Shown here: positions 7,701 to 15,096 of the stretch, piece by piece
Numbering within the stretch: the first letter of the stretch is position 1
Layout of the letters: the number at the start of each line of letters is the position of its first letter
NCBI RefSeq assembly: GCF_003610375.1
Contig: NZ_RAPZ01000012.1
Coordinates: forward strand, 310,001-374,000
Length of the DNA stretch: 64,000 nt
From: Sphingomonas sp. PP-CC-1A-547
Lineage (GTDB): Bacteria > Pseudomonadota > Alphaproteobacteria > Sphingomonadales > Sphingomonadaceae
Reading direction: 5' to 3'
Made by a program: the position numbers and the translations under genes
Notes under the pieces: model-generated
The model's input: only the letters and a program-made list of their open reading frames with translations
What the model was told of the DNA's origin: nothing
Databases searched by the model: none

Positions 7701-8294
7701 TTACGCACCGGACCTGCCATGACATGCCACCGCGTCGAGCAATATCCCTTCTAGCCGACGGACGATCCGCACGAATGCGGTCTCCTCACCCAACGCGCGC
7801 GCCAGTACGATCGCGCCCTGAACCCCTGCAACCGTGTCTTCGGCGAGACGCAGGGCCAGCAGTGACGGGATAGCGCTTGCTTCGAGGCAGCGCGCCAAGG
7901 CCGATATCCAGCGCGCGAAATACCCGCTGATCCGGACTGCGAAAACGTCACCGGAGGCGCCCAGACCGAGCCAGCCGACGAGGCAGACCTTCCCCCCGGA
8001 CTGGAAATACGCCGTCACGTCCTCGATCATGGCGGTGATTGCCGAGGCCGGATCGCTCGCCTTCTCCAGCGGCACGAAGATCGTCGTGACGAACCAATCA
8101 TCTATCTCGGCGAGGACGGCGTCCATCATCTCCGCCTTCCCGCCGGGAAAGAAGTTGTAGAGGCTGCCCTTGCCGAGCCCGGTCGCCTTCGAGAGCGCCG
8201 AAAGGCTGGCGCCCTCGAAGCCGTGTTCGCGAAACGCCTCGGCGAGTGCCGGCACTGCGTCGGCGCGATCGGTCAGGACGCGCTCCGCGGTCAG
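7701..8294 (-). CDS. TetR/AcrR-family transcriptional repressor
   Basis: The N-terminal helix-turn-helix reads [18 protein letters not shown] then [12 protein letters not shown], the hallmark of TetR regulators, followed by a ligand domain with [12 protein letters not shown] at the C-terminus. The start is a problem. No ATG fits between the stop of the upstream NTF2-like gene and the HTH. The frame offers CTG at 8294 (overlapping that stop as CTGA), giving [17 protein letters not shown], or GTG at 8255, which trims helix 1. The longer open frame upstream lies wholly inside the NTF2-like gene. I use 8294, which keeps the usual helix 1. It is the second gene of a two-gene operon whose promoter carries a perfect 18-bp palindrome, so autorepression is likely. 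Confidence 0.85.
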   Translation of the reverse strand: MTAERVLTDRADAVPALAEAFREHGFEGASLSALSKATGLGKGSLYNFFPGGKAEMMDAVLAEIDDWFVTTIFVPLEKASDPASAITAMIEDVTAYFQSGGKVCLVGWLGLGASGDVFAVRISGYFARWISALARCLEASAIPSLLALRLAEDTVAGVQGAIVLARALGEETAFVRIVRRLEGILLDAVACHGRSGA

Positions 8295-8755
8295 AGGCCG
8301 AGATCGCTCAGCGAGGGATGGTCGTCGGGGCGACGGCCAAGCGCCCAATGGAACTTGCGGTCGCCTTCCGCGATCGCGCAGTCGTTGATCGAGGCGACGC
8401 GGCGCGCCATCAGCCCGGCTTCGTCGAACTCCCAATTCTCGTTGCCATAGGACCGGAACCAGTCGCCGACGTCGTTGCGCCATTCATAGGCGAACCGCAC
8501 CGCGATCCTGTTGCCGTCATGCGCCCAGACTTCCTTGATGAGGCGATAGTCGAGTTCCGCTGCCCATTTGCGCGTCAGGAAGGCGACGATCGCGTCGCGC
8601 CCGGTCAGGAATTCGGCCCGGTTCCGCCAGACGCTGTCGGGTGTGTAGGCCAGCGACACCTTGTCCGGATCGCGGCTGTTCCACGCGTCCTCTGCCATGC
8701 GCGCCTTCTGCGCGGCGGTCTCATGCGTGAATGGAGGCAGTGGCGGTCGGGACAT
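8291..8755 (-). CDS. Nuclear transport factor 2-like protein, DUF1348 family
   Basis: A SnoaL/NTF2-fold protein of 154 residues. Typical DUF1348 stretches are [73 protein letters not shown] and the C-terminal [15 protein letters not shown]. The family forms a cone-shaped barrel with a hydrophobic pocket; no enzymatic role is established for it. It is the first gene of an operon with the TetR repressor, under a promoter overlapped by the TetR-type operator, so it is probably induced by whatever ligand the regulator senses. A detoxifying or ligand-binding role is inference. Confidence 0.88.
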   Translation of the reverse strand: MSRPPLPPFTHETAAQKARMAEDAWNSRDPDKVSLAYTPDSVWRNRAEFLTGRDAIVAFLTRKWAAELDYRLIKEVWAHDGNRIAVRFAYEWRNDVGDWFRSYGNENWEFDEAGLMARRVASINDCAIAEGDRKFHWALGRRPDDHPSLSDLGL

Positions 8756-8775
8756 GGCGGCACCTATCGATCAAC

Positions 8776-8793
8776 TTGTACCGAATGGTACAA
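8776..8793. promoter_or_regulatory. Perfect palindromic operator, TetR-type
   Basis: TTGTACCGAATGGTACAA: two perfect 7-bp arms around GAAT. It lies 20 bases upstream of the NTF2-like ATG and covers the -10 of the promoter below. Its symmetry, 18-bp size and position fit a TetR dimer site for the repressor encoded two genes downstream. Confidence 0.8.
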
Positions 8794-8813
8794 CATGGCC
8801 ATGCCGTGTGCAA
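8785..8813 (-). promoter_or_regulatory. Promoter of the NTF2-like/tetR operon
   Basis: On the minus strand TTGCAC (8808-8813), 17 bases, then TACCAT (8785-8790). The -10 lies inside the palindromic operator, so a bound repressor would block RNA polymerase. Confidence 0.6.
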
Positions 8814-8841
8814 CGATGATCCCGGTGGCAAGCTCGCTCAT

Positions 8842-8871
8842 CTTCCCACCCGGCGGGAACCGGGTGGGAAG
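8842..8871 (-). terminator. Hairpin after cdc48
   Basis: A perfect 12-bp stem (8842-8853 with 8860-8871) and six-base loop, starting seven bases past the cdc48 stop. No U-run follows, so it may end transcription weakly or protect the 3' end. Confidence 0.5.
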
Positions 8872-8877
8872 CGAGGA

Positions 8878-11151
8878 TCAGTCGTCCGCCTTGCTGGGGA
8901 ACGCGAAGCCCAGGGGTTGGATGGCCGTCGCGTCCTGCTTCAGGCGTGCGGCCATCTGTTCGTATTCGCGTTCGGTTTCCGGAGTCACGCTGGCGCGCGA
9001 CTCCTTCAGCGCGCCTTCGAAATCGGCCATCGTCACGTCGGTCGAGTCGATCGAGCGGCGCAACGCCACCAGGCCGGCGCGGCGGACGACGTCCTCCAAA
9101 TCCGCACCCGAGAAGCGGTCGGTGCGGTCTGCAAGACGGTCGAGATCGACGTCGGACGCAAGCGGCATCTTCTCGGTCTGGATGCCGAGGATGCGACGAC
9201 GCCCGGCCTTGTCGGGGACGCCGACATAGACGAGTTCGTCGAACCGACCCGGCCGCAGCAACGCCGGGTCGATCAGGTTGGGCCGGTTGGTCGCACCGAT
9301 CACGACGACCGATTGCAACTCCTCCAGCCCGTCCATCTCCGCGAGGATCGTGTTGACGACGCGCTCGGTCACCTGCGGCTCGCCAGCACCGCTGCCCCGT
9401 GCGGGCACAAGTGAATCGAGCTCATCGATGAAGATCACGCACGGCGCGACCTGGCGTGCGCGCTGGAACAGACGGGCGATCTGCTGTTCGCTTTCGCCAT
9501 ACCATTTGCTCAGCAGGTCTGACGATTTGGTGGCGATGAAGTTCGCCTCCGCCTCGCGCGCGACCGCCTTCGCCAGCAACGTCTTGCCGGTGCCGGGCGG
9601 GCCGTAGAGCAGGAAGCCCTTGGCCGGCCGGATGCCGAGGCGGCGAAACGCGTCGGGGTTCTTGAGCGGGAGTTCGACACCCTCCTTCAGCCGCATCTGC
9701 GCGTCGTCGAGACCGCCTACATCGGCCCAGCGCACGGTCGGCGCCTGCACCATCACTTCGCGCATGGCCGAGGGCTGGACGCGCTTGAGCGCCCCGAGGA
9801 AATCCTCGCGCGTGACCGACAATTCGTCGAGCACTTCGGGCGGGATCGTCCGCTCCTCGAGGTTGAGCTTGGGCATGATCCGCCGGACCGCCTCGATCGC
9901 CGCCTCGCGGGTCAGCGCGGCGAGATCGGCGCCGACGAAGCCGTAGGTGGTGCGCGACAGCTCATCGAGATCGACGCGGTCCCCCAGCGGCATGCCGCGC
10001 GTATGGATGCCGAGGATCTCGCGACGACCGCGCTCGTCCGGCACGCCGACGACGATCTCACGGTCGAACCGGCCCGGACGACGGAGCGCTTCGTCGATCG
10101 CTTCGGGACGGTTGGTCGCCGCGATCACAACTAGGTTCGCGCGCGATTCGATGCCATCCATCAGCGTCAGCAACTGCGCGACGAGACGCTTTTCCGCCTC
10201 GCCCGACACCTGGCCACGCTTTGGCGCAATCGAATCGATCTCATCGATGAACACGATAGACGGCGCTGCCTTCGCCGCTTCCTCGAACACTTCGCGGAGT
10301 CGCGATTCGGACTCACCGTACGCCGAGCCCATGATCTCCGGACCGTTGATCAGGAAGAACTGTGCGTCGGATTCATTCGCGACAGCGCGCGCGAGGCGGG
10401 TCTTGCCGGTGCCGGGAGGGCCGTGCAGCAACACGCCCTTGGGTGGATCGACGCCGAGCCGCTGGAACAGTTCGGGATAGCGAAGTGGCAGCTCGACCAT
10501 CTCGCGCAACTGGTCGATCGTCTGCGCCATGCCGCCGATGTCATCGTAGGTAACGTCGGCGCGGCGTGCGGCCTGCGGCTCCTCATATTCGGAGCGGAGT
10601 TCGATCTCGGTATTCTCGTCGATGTGCACCACGCCCTTGGGGCTGGCGGCGATCACCGCGAGGCGAATCTCCTGCAACGCATACGCCGGCGCGTTCATGA
10701 ACTGCTGGACGCCCGGCGGCATGTTGCCGACGCGCTGATGCCCCGCGGTCGCGACGATATCGCCCTGACAGATCGGCCGGCCCAGGAACGTGCGCTTGAG
10801 CGCGTTGGTCGAGCCTTGGAGGCGGAGGTTCTGCTGCGCTGGCGCAAAGACGACGCGGGTTGCGGGCTTCGATTCGGCCTTGCGCACCTCGACGTAATCA
10901 CCCGAACCGACACCGGCGTTCGCGCGCTGGAGGCCATCGAGGCGGAGGATGTCGAGACCCTCGTCCTCCGGATACGGACCGACGGCGCGCGCCGGCGTGT
11001 TCTGCTTGCCGAGAATCTCGATGACATCACCCTCGCCGATGCCGAGCGTCGCCATCAGCGCGCGCGGCAGGTGCGCCAGGCCGCGGCCGCTGTCTTCGGG
11101 ACGCGCGTTGGCGACCTGGATTTTGCGCGTGGGGATTTCGCTATCGGCCAT
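8878..11151 (-). CDS. Cdc48/p97 (VCP)-type AAA+ ATPase
   Basis: A 757-residue type II AAA+ unfoldase with the full p97 architecture: an N-terminal double-psi barrel/N domain (residues 1 to about 190) and two AAA modules. D1 has Walker A GPPGTGKTRL (244-253) and Walker B IVFIDEIDSIAPKRG. D2 has GPPGTGKTLLAKAVA and VIFIDELDSLVPARG with the arginine-containing NRPNLIDPALLRPGRFD segment. D1 has the matching NRPEAIDEALRRPGRFD. Archaeal and eukaryotic relatives extract and unfold proteins, feeding proteases. Bacterial copies are less common and their partners poorly known. No adaptor or protease gene is adjacent. A promoter is visible at 11180-11209 and a hairpin follows the stop, so it is probably monocistronic. 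Confidence 0.95.
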   Translation of the reverse strand: MADSEIPTRKIQVANARPEDSGRGLAHLPRALMATLGIGEGDVIEILGKQNTPARAVGPYPEDEGLDILRLDGLQRANAGVGSGDYVEVRKAESKPATRVVFAPAQQNLRLQGSTNALKRTFLGRPICQGDIVATAGHQRVGNMPPGVQQFMNAPAYALQEIRLAVIAASPKGVVHIDENTEIELRSEYEEPQAARRADVTYDDIGGMAQTIDQLREMVELPLRYPELFQRLGVDPPKGVLLHGPPGTGKTRLARAVANESDAQFFLINGPEIMGSAYGESESRLREVFEEAAKAAPSIVFIDEIDSIAPKRGQVSGEAEKRLVAQLLTLMDGIESRANLVVIAATNRPEAIDEALRRPGRFDREIVVGVPDERGRREILGIHTRGMPLGDRVDLDELSRTTYGFVGADLAALTREAAIEAVRRIMPKLNLEERTIPPEVLDELSVTREDFLGALKRVQPSAMREVMVQAPTVRWADVGGLDDAQMRLKEGVELPLKNPDAFRRLGIRPAKGFLLYGPPGTGKTLLAKAVAREAEANFIATKSSDLLSKWYGESEQQIARLFQRARQVAPCVIFIDELDSLVPARGSGAGEPQVTERVVNTILAEMDGLEELQSVVVIGATNRPNLIDPALLRPGRFDELVYVGVPDKAGRRRILGIQTEKMPLASDVDLDRLADRTDRFSGADLEDVVRRAGLVALRRSIDSTDVTMADFEGALKESRASVTPETEREYEQMAARLKQDATAIQPLGFAFPSKADD

Positions 11152-11179
11152 GTCGACTCCATTCGATCTCGTAGCGTCC

Positions 11180-11209
11180 GAGATAGGGGGCCGGTTCCAG
11201 CCTTGTCAG
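11180..11209 (-). promoter_or_regulatory. Promoter of cdc48
   Basis: On the minus strand CTGACA (11204-11209), 18 bases, TATCTC (11180-11185), 28 bases before the ATG. The -10 sits in a CCCCCTATCT context shared with other candidate promoters of this window. Confidence 0.5.
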
Positions 11210-11222
11210 GGGTTGAAAACAC

Positions 11223-11253
11223 AAAAAAAGGGCTGGCCAATGAAGGCCAGCCC
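11223..11253 (-). terminator. Orphan intrinsic terminator upstream of cdc48
   Basis: A perfect 9-bp stem, gggctggcc (11230-11238) with ggccagccc (11245-11253), loop of six. On the minus strand it is followed by seven U residues. No protein gene ends here on that strand, so it closes a short non-coding transcript or acts as a leader attenuator 80 bases before cdc48. Confidence 0.75.
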
Positions 11254-11330
11254 ATGAAAGTTTTTAGGAGAGGATGCCTGAAAGGCGAGGTCTTTTTGCG
11301 TCGAGACGGTTCGTGTTGCAAGTGCGAAGG
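11223..11330 (-). ncRNA. Candidate small RNA ending at the orphan terminator
   Basis: Inferred from the strong minus-strand terminator that belongs to no gene. The presumed transcript would contain the single-stranded, pyrimidine-rich stretch CATCCTCTCCTAAAAACTTT just before the terminator stem. Such CCUCUCC-type loops, able to pair with Shine-Dalgarno sequences, are typical of alphaproteobacterial regulatory RNAs (for example the suhB/mmgR-like group). The 5' end is a guess; no clear -10 was found. An attenuated cdc48 leader is the alternative. Confidence 0.35.
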
Positions 11331-11340
11331 GATCAGCTAC

Positions 11341-11359
11341 GATTGCGCTAACTGCAATC
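11341..11359. promoter_or_regulatory. Candidate LysR-type binding site
   Basis: An inverted repeat GATTGC-N7-GCAATC. It contains TGCGCTAACTGCA (11344-11356), a T-N11-A box as bound by LysR regulators, 58 bases upstream of the lysR-type start. Confidence 0.5.
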
Positions 11360-11416
11360 GCATGCATGAATGCGTCCAGCGGTCGTTGTCACACTCGTCG
11401 AGTCGAAAGAGGGATC

Positions 11417-12301
11417 ATGCGCAGGCTGCCGCCACTGGGGGCTATCGAGGCGTTCGTGCAGGTCGCGCGGCTGGGGTCGATCAAGGCCGCCGCCGAGGAT
11501 CTTGCGCTGTCCGCACCTGCGTTAAGCCGGCGCGTGCAGAGCCTGGAACGGTTCATCGCCAAGCCGCTGTTCGCGCGGCGGCATCAGGCGATGGTGCTGA
11601 ATGCGGATGGCGAACGGTTGCTGGCGCAGATCGCACCGGTGCTCGATTCGCTGTCGGACGCGGTCGAATCGCTGACCAGCACGACCGAAGTGCTGCGGTT
11701 GCGTCTTGGAATCCTGCCGCTCTATGCGTCGCAGAAGCTGTTTCCACGTCTAGGCGAGCTACGCACGTCGCACCCCGAACTGCACCTCGATATCGATACC
11801 GCGGCGCATCTGGTGTCGCGGCTCGGCGATGGGCTCGACGCGGTGATCGCGCTGTCACGCGAGATCGATCCGGCGTTCTACGCGCGGCGGCTTGATCGGA
11901 ACTCGGTCTATGTGATCGGTGCGCGGAGTTTGCTGGAGCGCGCGGACCCGGTCACGCGGCCCGAACAGCTCTCGACGCTGACGGCGCTGGTGCACCGCGA
12001 CATGACGGATACGTTCACGGCATGGCGGACGGCGGCGGGGCTCGACGATATCGAGCCTCTAGCGATCGACCATTTCGATTCGGGAGCGCTGATGCTGGAG
12101 GCCGCCGCGCAGGGGCTCGGCGTCGCGTTCATGCATGCGAGCCATTTCGAGGATGCGAACGATCCGCGACTGGTGCGGCTGTTCGATATCGAGGTCGAGA
12201 GCCCGTACAGCTACTGGTTCGTCTGCCGCCCGCGGGCGTTGCAGACCAAGCCCGTCAAGCTGTTCCACGACTGGCTGATACGGACGGTGGCGGAGGTCTG
12301 A
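11417..12301 (+). CDS. LysR-family transcriptional regulator (GcvA-like)
   Basis: The N-terminal winged HTH is clear: LPPLGAIEAFVQVARLGSIK, AAAEDLALSAPALSRRVQSL and FARRHQAMVLNADGERLL, followed by a periplasmic-binding-protein-like effector domain up to residue 294. The start at 11417 is preferred over 11366 because it is preceded by AGAGGG at the right distance and because GcvA-type proteins begin MRRLPPLGA. The final segment WFVCRPRALQTKPVKLFHDWL is typical of this subgroup. The divergent partner is cdc48 or the candidate small RNA. A T-N11-A site lies in the shared upstream region, so autoregulation is likely. Target genes and effector are unknown. Confidence 0.92.
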   Translation: MRRLPPLGAIEAFVQVARLGSIKAAAEDLALSAPALSRRVQSLERFIAKPLFARRHQAMVLNADGERLLAQIAPVLDSLSDAVESLTSTTEVLRLRLGILPLYASQKLFPRLGELRTSHPELHLDIDTAAHLVSRLGDGLDAVIALSREIDPAFYARRLDRNSVYVIGARSLLERADPVTRPEQLSTLTALVHRDMTDTFTAWRTAAGLDDIEPLAIDHFDSGALMLEAAAQGLGVAFMHASHFEDANDPRLVRLFDIEVESPYSYWFVCRPRALQTKPVKLFHDWLIRTVAEV

Positions 12302-12309
12302 CCGCTACT

Positions 12310-12413
12310 CCCCTCCCGCTTGCGGGAGGGGTCGGGGGAGGGGCGCGCCTCTCGCGCCGGACGCCGGTACGTACGTCGCGCCCTCCCCTAGCCCCTCCCG
12401 CAGGCGGGAGGGG
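12310..12413. repeat. Paired hairpins of one GC-rich repeat family
   Basis: cccctcccgc/[16 protein letters not shown] twice (12310-12331 and 12392-12413) in mirror arrangement around a short spacer, between the convergent lysR-type and ppiB genes. Confidence 0.7.
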
Positions 12414-12421
12414 AATTCAGC

Positions 12422-12880
12422 TTACGCAGCGCGTGCCTTGACGATCTTGCCCGGCGCACGCGGCGGCTCGCCCTTTGGCAGCGCGTCGATCAGGTCCATG
12501 CCGTCGGTGACTTCGCCCCACACGGTGTACTGCTTGTCGAGGAAGCGTGCGTCGTCGAACACAATGAAGAACTGCGAGTTCGCCGTGTCCGGCTGGTTGG
12601 TGCGTGCCATCGAGCACACGCCGCGGACATGCGGCTCGGCCGAGAATTCCGCCTTGAGGTTGGGCTTGCTCGACCCGCCGGTGCCGTCGCCGCGACCACC
12701 GTCACCGCCCTGCGCCATGAAGCCCGGGATCACGCGGTGGAAGGGGACGCCGTCGTAAAAGCCTTCGTTCGCCAGCTCGACGATCCGCTCGACGTGCTTG
12801 GGCGCCAGATCGGGGCGCAACTTGATCGTGACGTCGCCGCCATCGAGGGTCAGCGTCAGCGTTTCGGGGGTGTCAGCCAT
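12422..12880 (-). CDS. ppiB: Cyclophilin-type peptidyl-prolyl cis-trans isomerase
   Basis: Catalyses proline isomerisation during folding. There is no signal peptide, so it is the cytosolic form. Conserved active-site stretches are FHRVIPGFMAQGGD (R49, F53, Q56-region residues), GVCSMARTNQPDTANSQFFI and FLDKQYTVWGEV. The 152-residue length fits bacterial PpiB. It reads from ATG 12880 with AGGAGA upstream and a good promoter at 12907-12935. It stands alone, convergent with the lysR-type gene. Confidence 0.95.
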   Translation of the reverse strand: MADTPETLTLTLDGGDVTIKLRPDLAPKHVERIVELANEGFYDGVPFHRVIPGFMAQGGDGGRGDGTGGSSKPNLKAEFSAEPHVRGVCSMARTNQPDTANSQFFIVFDDARFLDKQYTVWGEVTDGMDLIDALPKGEPPRAPGKIVKARAA

Positions 12881-12906
12881 TCATGTTCTCCTGAATTGAT
12901 GCGCGG

Positions 12907-12935
12907 CAGATAGGGAGCCGCACTCCGACTGGCAA
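12907..12935 (-). promoter_or_regulatory. Promoter of ppiB
   Basis: On the minus strand TTGCCA (12930-12935), 17 bases, TATCTG (12907-12912), 26 bases before the ATG. The -10 again follows a C-run (CTCCCTATCT). Confidence 0.6.
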
Positions 12936-12988
12936 ATGCACGCGCGCCGCGTTAGGGCCCAACCGCGCATCTTTTAAGGGAGGCAGCC

Positions 12989-14398
12989 ATGAGCGAACTC
13001 GAGCTTCCCGAGGTCGAAACCGACACCCAGCCCGAAAACCAGCTCGATCGCGACGACCATTTGCGGCCGGAATTCGTGCGGGCGGTGCTCGATGCGGTCG
13101 AGGACGGCGACGACGAGGCAGCGCGTACGCTGGTCGAGCCGTTGCACCCCGCCGACATCGCCGATCTGTTCGAGCTGACTCCGCAACAGGATCGCGCCGC
13201 GCTGGCGCGGGCTGTCACCGACCTGCTCGACGGCGACGTGTTCGCCGAGATGAACGATTACGTCCGCGAGGACCTGATCGATGCGCTCGAGCCGCACCAG
13301 GTCGCCGATCTCGCGTCCGAACTCGACACCGACGATGCCGTCGCGATCATCGAGGACATGGATGAGGACGAGCAGCGCGCGGTGCTGCGCGCACTCGATC
13401 CGGACGATCGCGCGGCGATCGAGGAGGCGCTGAGCTACGCCGAGGAGTCCGCCGGCCGCCTGATGCAGCGCGAGCTGATCGCGGTGCCCGAGCATTGGAC
13501 CGTCGGCGACGCGATCGATTATCTGCGCGGGCATGAGGAGCTGACGACCGATTTCTGGGAAATCTTCGTCGTCGACCCCGCGCACAAGCCGATCGGCACG
13601 TGCCAGCTGTCGTGGATGCTGCGTACCCCGCGCGGGATCGCGATCGCCGACGTGATGAAGCGCGAGCAGACGCTGATCCCGGTCGACATGGACCAGGAGG
13701 AAGTCGCGCTGCGCTTCCAGAAATACGCGCTGATCTCGGCGGCGGTGGTCGATCATGGCGGCCGGCTGGTCGGGATGATCACGGTCGACGACATCGTCCA
13801 CATCATCTCCGAAGAGGCAGGCGAGGATACGCTGCGCCTGGCAGGCGCCGGCGACGGCGACATCAACGAGCCGATCCGGCTGACCGTGCGCACGCGGTTC
13901 ACGTGGCTGGTAGTCAATCTCGGTACCGCGATGGTCGCGTCGTCGGTCGTGGGCTTGTTCCAGGGAACGATCGCGAGCTTTGCATTGCTCGCTGTGCTGA
14001 TGCCGATCGTGTCGGGAATGGGCGGCAATGCCGGCACGCAGACGCTCGCCGTGGTGGTGCGCGCGTTGGCGACGAACCAGCTTACGAGTTCGAATACCGC
14101 GCGGATGATCGGCCGCGAGTTCCGCATCGCCGCCGCGAATGGCGTCATGCTGGGGGCGCTGATCGGACTCGGGACGTACGTTATCTTCCGCAATACCGAC
14201 CTGTCGCTGGTGATCGCCGCGGCGATGCTGGCGAATAATATCACGGCGGGGCTGAGTGGCGTGCTGGTACCGGTGACGCTCGACAAGTTCCGGATCGACC
14301 CTGCGGTGTCGTCGGCGGTGTTCGTGACGACGATGACCGACACGATGGGGTTCTTCTCGTTCCTCGGGCTCGCGTCTTTGTGGGGTCTACACGGTTGA
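12989..14398 (+). CDS. mgtE: Magnesium transporter MgtE
   Basis: A dimeric Mg2+ channel of the inner membrane. Domain order is standard: an acidic N domain of superhelical repeats (LHPADIADLFELTPQQDRAA, LIDALEPHQVADLASELD, DDAVAIIEDMDEDEQRAVL), a tandem CBS pair (about residues 145-270: SAGRLMQRELIAVPEHWTVG, IADVMKREQTLIPVDMDQEE), then five membrane helices. The pore signature PIVSGMGGNAGTQTLAVVVR is present. At 469 residues it is full length. The N and CBS domains gate the pore by sensing cytosolic Mg2+. A strong ribosome site, AAGGGAGG, precedes the ATG. It is followed by the DUF1489 gene after 31 bases. Confidence 0.95.
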   Translation: MSELELPEVETDTQPENQLDRDDHLRPEFVRAVLDAVEDGDDEAARTLVEPLHPADIADLFELTPQQDRAALARAVTDLLDGDVFAEMNDYVREDLIDALEPHQVADLASELDTDDAVAIIEDMDEDEQRAVLRALDPDDRAAIEEALSYAEESAGRLMQRELIAVPEHWTVGDAIDYLRGHEELTTDFWEIFVVDPAHKPIGTCQLSWMLRTPRGIAIADVMKREQTLIPVDMDQEEVALRFQKYALISAAVVDHGGRLVGMITVDDIVHIISEEAGEDTLRLAGAGDGDINEPIRLTVRTRFTWLVVNLGTAMVASSVVGLFQGTIASFALLAVLMPIVSGMGGNAGTQTLAVVVRALATNQLTSSNTARMIGREFRIAAANGVMLGALIGLGTYVIFRNTDLSLVIAAAMLANNITAGLSGVLVPVTLDKFRIDPAVSSAVFVTTMTDTMGFFSFLGLASLWGLHG

Positions 14399-14429
14399 TC
14401 GTCCGGTATTAACGCCCATTTCCAACGCT

Positions 14430-14834
14430 ATGCCGCTCCACCTCACCAAAGTCGCGTTCGGCGCGGAAAGCGTCGACCATCTGGCGGAGCGGCTCCGGCT
14501 GCGCGGCGAGGAAGGGCCGGTGTTCCTCACCACGCGCTACCTGCCCAAGCGGCATGAGGAGGTCGCTGGTCAGGGTTCGATGTTCTGGATCCTCAAGCAC
14601 CAACTGATCGCCCGCTCGCCGATCCTCGGGTTCGGCGAGGCCGAGGAGGGGCGCGTCGCGATCCACATCGACCCGAAACTGGTGCTGGTGCAGGCGCGGC
14701 CAAAGCGCGCGCATCAGGGGTGGCGGTATCTGGAAGGGGCGGATGCGCCGCTCGATCTCGGTGGCGACGCGACCGGGCTGGACGTGATGCCGCCGGCGCT
14801 CATGACGAAGCTCGCGGAATTGGCGCTCATTTAA
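14430..14834 (+). CDS. DUF1489 family protein
   Basis: A 134-residue conserved alphaproteobacterial protein of unknown function. Family hallmarks are the opening MPLHLTKVAFGAESVDHLAE, the TTRYLPKRHEEV segment, GQGSMFWILKHQLIARSPIL and the closing PKRAHQGWRYLEGADAP. No catalytic motif, signal or membrane segment is visible. The MFWILK/HxL core and basic residues suggest nucleic acid or ligand binding, but that is only inference. It probably shares a transcript with mgtE. Confidence 0.85.
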   Translation: MPLHLTKVAFGAESVDHLAERLRLRGEEGPVFLTTRYLPKRHEEVAGQGSMFWILKHQLIARSPILGFGEAEEGRVAIHIDPKLVLVQARPKRAHQGWRYLEGADAPLDLGGDATGLDVMPPALMTKLAELALI

Positions 14835-14887
14835 GGGGTGGGGCCCAGACCTCGTCGAGGTTCATCCCACCCGACGATAAACTCCAT

Positions 14888-14982
14888 CGTCATCCCGCGC
14901 AGGCGGGAATCCATATCCTCAGAGGATAGCAATCTCAGTGTGAGGTCAGCCAGTATGGGTTCCCGCCTCCGCGGGAATGACG
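14888..14982. repeat. Long inverted repeat
   Basis: cgtcatcccgcgcaggcggg (from 14888) and the mirrored cccgcctccgcgggaatgac (ending near 14981) enclose a shorter set of arms (atatcctcagaggata). It is a variant of family C between convergent genes. Confidence 0.7.
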
Positions 14983-15096
14983 ATACACGTTCGGAAGATA
15001 TGAGGGCCGATACGGATATAGTAACTGGCTCGATCCAGATGCGGATTTCGCCCGGGAGAGATCGGTGTGGACGGGGCAGCGGCACACTATCCTCTT

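Noticed and set aside
10423-11895. A 490-codon open frame on the plus strand across cdc48
   Set aside because: It lies antisense to the clear Cdc48 coding sequence, has no family features, and is the usual shadow of a high-GC gene.
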